Origin: Actinomadura rubrisoli
GTDB taxonomy: Bacteria; Actinomycetota; Actinomycetes; Streptosporangiales; Streptosporangiaceae
Length of the DNA: 33,399 nucleotides
NCBI RefSeq assembly: GCF_004349215.1
Contig: NZ_SMKU01000064.1
Span: 1-33,399 of the forward strand
Direction of reading: 5' to 3'
Positions within the stretch are counted from its first letter, which is position 1, and every line of letters starts with the position of its first letter. The notes under the pieces are model-generated. The model searched no databases and was not told the origin of the DNA. It was given only the letters and a program-made list of their open reading frames with translations. Of the stretch, positions 31,677 through 33,399 are shown one piece after another. A program made the position numbers and the translations under genes.

Positions 31677-32012
31677 CACCGGTACGTCACCGAGGTGGTG
31701 GATCTGCTCGCCCGACCGTCTCTCGGGCGAGAGCGGCCGACTGCACTACTCGGGAAAGCACCGCCGGCGCGGGGTGAACCTCCAGTTCCTCGCCGATCCA
31801 CATGGCCGGTGATCTGGACCTCGCCGGTGCTGTCGGGCTCGACCCACAAGCTGACCACAGCCCGCGAGCACCATGCCCGCACCCGCGCGCTCGGCGAGTA
31901 GGGCGCCGCAACGCTCAAGGGCTGGTACATCCTTCGGAAGGTCCGCTGCTCACCCAACCGCCTGACCGCCATCAGGCAGGTCATCCTCACCCTTCACCAT
32001 CAGGCCAGATGA
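31677..32012 (+). pseudogene. Remnant of an IS5-type (DDE_4) transposase
   Basis: Pieces of one transposase are recognisable in changing frames. RYVTEVVDLLA starts at about 31680 (frame 3). LHYSGKHRRRGVNLQFLADPHGR is at 31741-31809 (frame 1). One base is missing, then VIWTSPVLSGSTHKLTTAREH from 31809 (frame 3), an in-frame TAG near 31899, and finally the typical C-terminus TLKGWYILRKVRCSPNRLTAIRQVI, ending in TGA at 32010-32012. The N-terminus and at least two internal segments are deleted. It resembles IS5-group elements with a DDE_4 domain. No intact terminal inverted repeats were identified. Confidence 0.72.
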
Positions 32013-32321
32013 AGTTGGAAACAGTTCACTCATGGGCCGGTCCGATGGTGCGGGCGCCCTGGGAGATGGTCTTGAGTCCGATACTCACCTTTCGACTCGA
32101 CCGATTTGAAGAGCGTCGAGGGGCGGCAAAGCGCGACATGTCGGTAAAGCGCGACACATCGAAGGCCTTGCACAGTCTTGTTCGGCTCTTGCCTGGATAG
32201 CTTCTCTGAAGGCATGCGTCCCTGCGGCTGCTCGCGAAGTAGACATGCTCCGTCGATCGCACCCCGGTCAGGAAGGTGGATGGGTGTTTCCAGCGACTAC
32301 GACGAAGGTTCGGTGATCTCA
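32013..32321. other. Intergenic region upstream of the NRPS gene
   Basis: About 310 bp without a convincing gene. AAAGCGCGACA occurs twice, at 32128-32138 and 32146-32156 (18-bp period), flanking a short ACATGTCGG segment; this could be a regulator site. The first part may be the outer end of the decayed insertion element. Further right the base composition is less GC-rich than in the rest of the window. No confident promoter could be drawn. Confidence 0.5.
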
Positions 32322-33399
32322 ATGAGGCGTGAAGAAGTGAATCATGGGAGCCGGACAGGCAACGCCGATCTTGCCGCCATGTTCGAGCTCGCCGTGCGGC
32401 GGTATCCGGCCCGGCCAGCGGTGTGTTGGGACGAAGGGTCGCTGACATATGCGGAACTGGGCGTCTTGGCGCGCAAGTTCGCCTGTGGACTTCGACGCCA
32501 GGGCGTGGCGTCCGGTGCGGTGGTGGCATTGGTGGGAGAGCGTGGCCCCGAGGCGTGCGCAGCGCTGTTGGGGATCCTGCTCGCGGGGGGCGCATACTTC
32601 CCGATCGATCCTGGCCTTCCCGCATCGAGAATCGAAGCGATGGTCGACGACGTCGCCCCGGATCTGACGGTCATCCTCCCTGGCGTTGAAATATGGGACT
32701 CGGAGAGGGGTCGACATGTGCGCTACGCCGACGTCCTCGGTGCTGCGGAGTCGGTGCCCGGACCCTTGGTGACGCATGGGAACAAGAGCGGTGACATCGC
32801 CTACGTGATGTGCACGTCCGGCTCGACGGGGCGGCCCAAGGCAGTGGCGGTGACCCATCGCGGAGTGGCGCGTCTGTCCATCGACAACGGATTCTGGGAG
32901 ATCACCCCGGAGGATCGTGTGCTGCACGCGTCCACGCTGTCATTCGACGCCTCGACGCTGGAGTTGTGGTCGGCGTTCCCGAATGGAGCCTGTGTGGTGA
33001 TCGTGGAGCGGGACGTGCTCATATCCCCTCCCGCGCTCGCCGAATGGATTTCCGCCCGCGATGTCAGCGTTGTCATCTTGACCACCGGTCTGTTTCATCA
33101 TTTGGCGCGGGAGAATCCCGTGCTGTTCAGCGGCGTGCGTTGGCTGCTGGTCGCGGGGGAGGCGTTGCGGCCGGAGATCGCCCGCCGGGTTCTGCCCTAT
33201 CCCGAGCACTTCATTAATGGGTACGGTCCTTGCGAGGGATCGTGTCTGGCCACGACCTATGAGATCGAGGATGCCCTCGCCGAGACCGTCGACATTCCGA
33301 TAGGAACCCCTATCTCCGATACCGACTGCCACGTCCTGGACGAGAACTTCGAGCCCGTACCTGAGGGCCGGGTGGGGGACCAGATACAGTTCCCCCACC
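32322..33399 (+). CDS. NRPS amino-acid adenylation domain protein (3' partial)
   Basis: The frame is open from ATG 32322 to the window end (359 codons seen). It is an NRPS-type adenylation domain without a preceding condensation domain, so a loading module or stand-alone A domain. Motifs: A1/A2 LTYAEL and LLAGGAYFPIDP, A3 TSGSTGRPKAVAVTH (about 165-180), A4 FDASTLELW, A5 NGYGPCEGSCLATT (usually YGPTE; Thr is Cys) and A6 region IPIGTPISDTDCHVLDE. Reading specificity positions by eye gives D-A-L-I-L-A-G-C-L; Asp235 suggests an alpha-amino acid, but I cannot assign which. GGTGA five bases upstream supports the start. The last residues (GDQIQFPH) depart from the expected GEL-x-IGG and coincide with an inverted repeat at the edge. 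Confidence 0.88.
   Translation, partial: MRREEVNHGSRTGNADLAAMFELAVRRYPARPAVCWDEGSLTYAELGVLARKFACGLRRQGVASGAVVALVGERGPEACAALLGILLAGGAYFPIDPGLPASRIEAMVDDVAPDLTVILPGVEIWDSERGRHVRYADVLGAAESVPGPLVTHGNKSGDIAYVMCTSGSTGRPKAVAVTHRGVARLSIDNGFWEITPEDRVLHASTLSFDASTLELWSAFPNGACVVIVERDVLISPPALAEWISARDVSVVILTTGLFHHLARENPVLFSGVRWLLVAGEALRPEIARRVLPYPEHFINGYGPCEGSCLATTYEIEDALAETVDIPIGTPISDTDCHVLDENFEPVPEGRVGDQIQFPH
33371..33399. repeat. Exact inverted repeat at the extreme right end
   Basis: GGTGGGGGA (33371-33379) and TCCCCCACC (33391-33399) are perfect reverse complements with 11 nt between, ending on the last base. It lies in coding sequence at the point where the protein leaves the family consensus, so a fold-back artefact at a contig end is possible. 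Confidence 0.7.

Noticed and set aside
31460..31777. Intact small hydrolase starting at ATG 31460
   Set aside because: The ATG lies in the middle of conserved hydrolase sequence that begins further upstream; nucleophile region missing and the tail is out-of-frame transposase sequence.
31802..32200. Separate plus-strand open frame of about 130 codons
   Set aside because: It reads out of frame through the transposase remnant and shows no family resemblance.

Overview
The window is very GC-rich, with strongly G/C-biased third codon positions, frequent GTG/TTG starts, an F420-dependent oxidoreductase, DUF3152 and HelR-type proteins, and the start of an NRPS gene. This points to a filamentous actinomycete, possibly of the Actinomadura/Thermomonosporaceae type (inference). 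No rRNA, tRNA or CRISPR array was recognised. The left end opens inside a coding tandem repeat. The right end stops on an exact inverted repeat inside a gene. The window may therefore be a whole contig bounded by assembly breaks.

Region 1 (1-2576): the 3' part of a gene for a secreted, wall- or membrane-anchored protein with about 31 His/Lys/Pro hexapeptide repeats, then a LLM-class F420-dependent oxidoreductase.

Region 2 (2662-13369): a divergent catabolic regulon. A six-gene minus-strand operon runs, in transcription order, MaoC-like hydratase with an extra C-terminal domain, alpha/beta hydrolase, MHS-type MFS importer, aldehyde dehydrogenase, zinc alcohol dehydrogenase and a tricarballylate-dehydrogenase-like flavoprotein. 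A plus-strand operon encodes a TetR regulator, an acyl-CoA ligase and a citryl-CoA-lyase-like member of the citrate synthase superfamily. Two well-formed divergent promoters each carry a GAACGTTC-containing motif at their predicted start site. The enzymes fit uptake, oxidation, CoA activation, hydration and C-C cleavage of an organic acid whose identity is unknown.

Region 3 (13390-16729): a DHA2-type 14-helix drug exporter divergent from its TetR regulator, with a perfect 13-bp inverted-repeat operator in the promoter region. A third TetR gene is divergent from helR.

Region 4 (16831-25231): nucleic-acid stress and repair functions. HelR (RNA polymerase recycling ATPase, linked to rifamycin tolerance in relatives) is controlled from two short palindromes. 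It is followed by a TIGR02452/PARG-like protein, a DUF3152 membrane protein with a zinc-protease-like motif, and the overlapping hen1-pnkp RNA repair cassette, closed by a strong hairpin.

Region 5 (25249-31119, minus strand): a His-tailed zf-TFIIB protein, an aminoglycoside-phosphotransferase-like kinase directly after a secreted PQQ-type sugar dehydrogenase with PKD and discoidin-like domains, and an acyl-CoA synthetase whose ATP-binding loop is altered.

Region 6 (31156-33399): a decay zone holding an internally deleted alpha/beta hydrolase and a fragmentary IS5-type transposase, then the 5' end of an NRPS adenylation-domain gene that runs off the window. This looks like the edge of a specialised-metabolite cluster.
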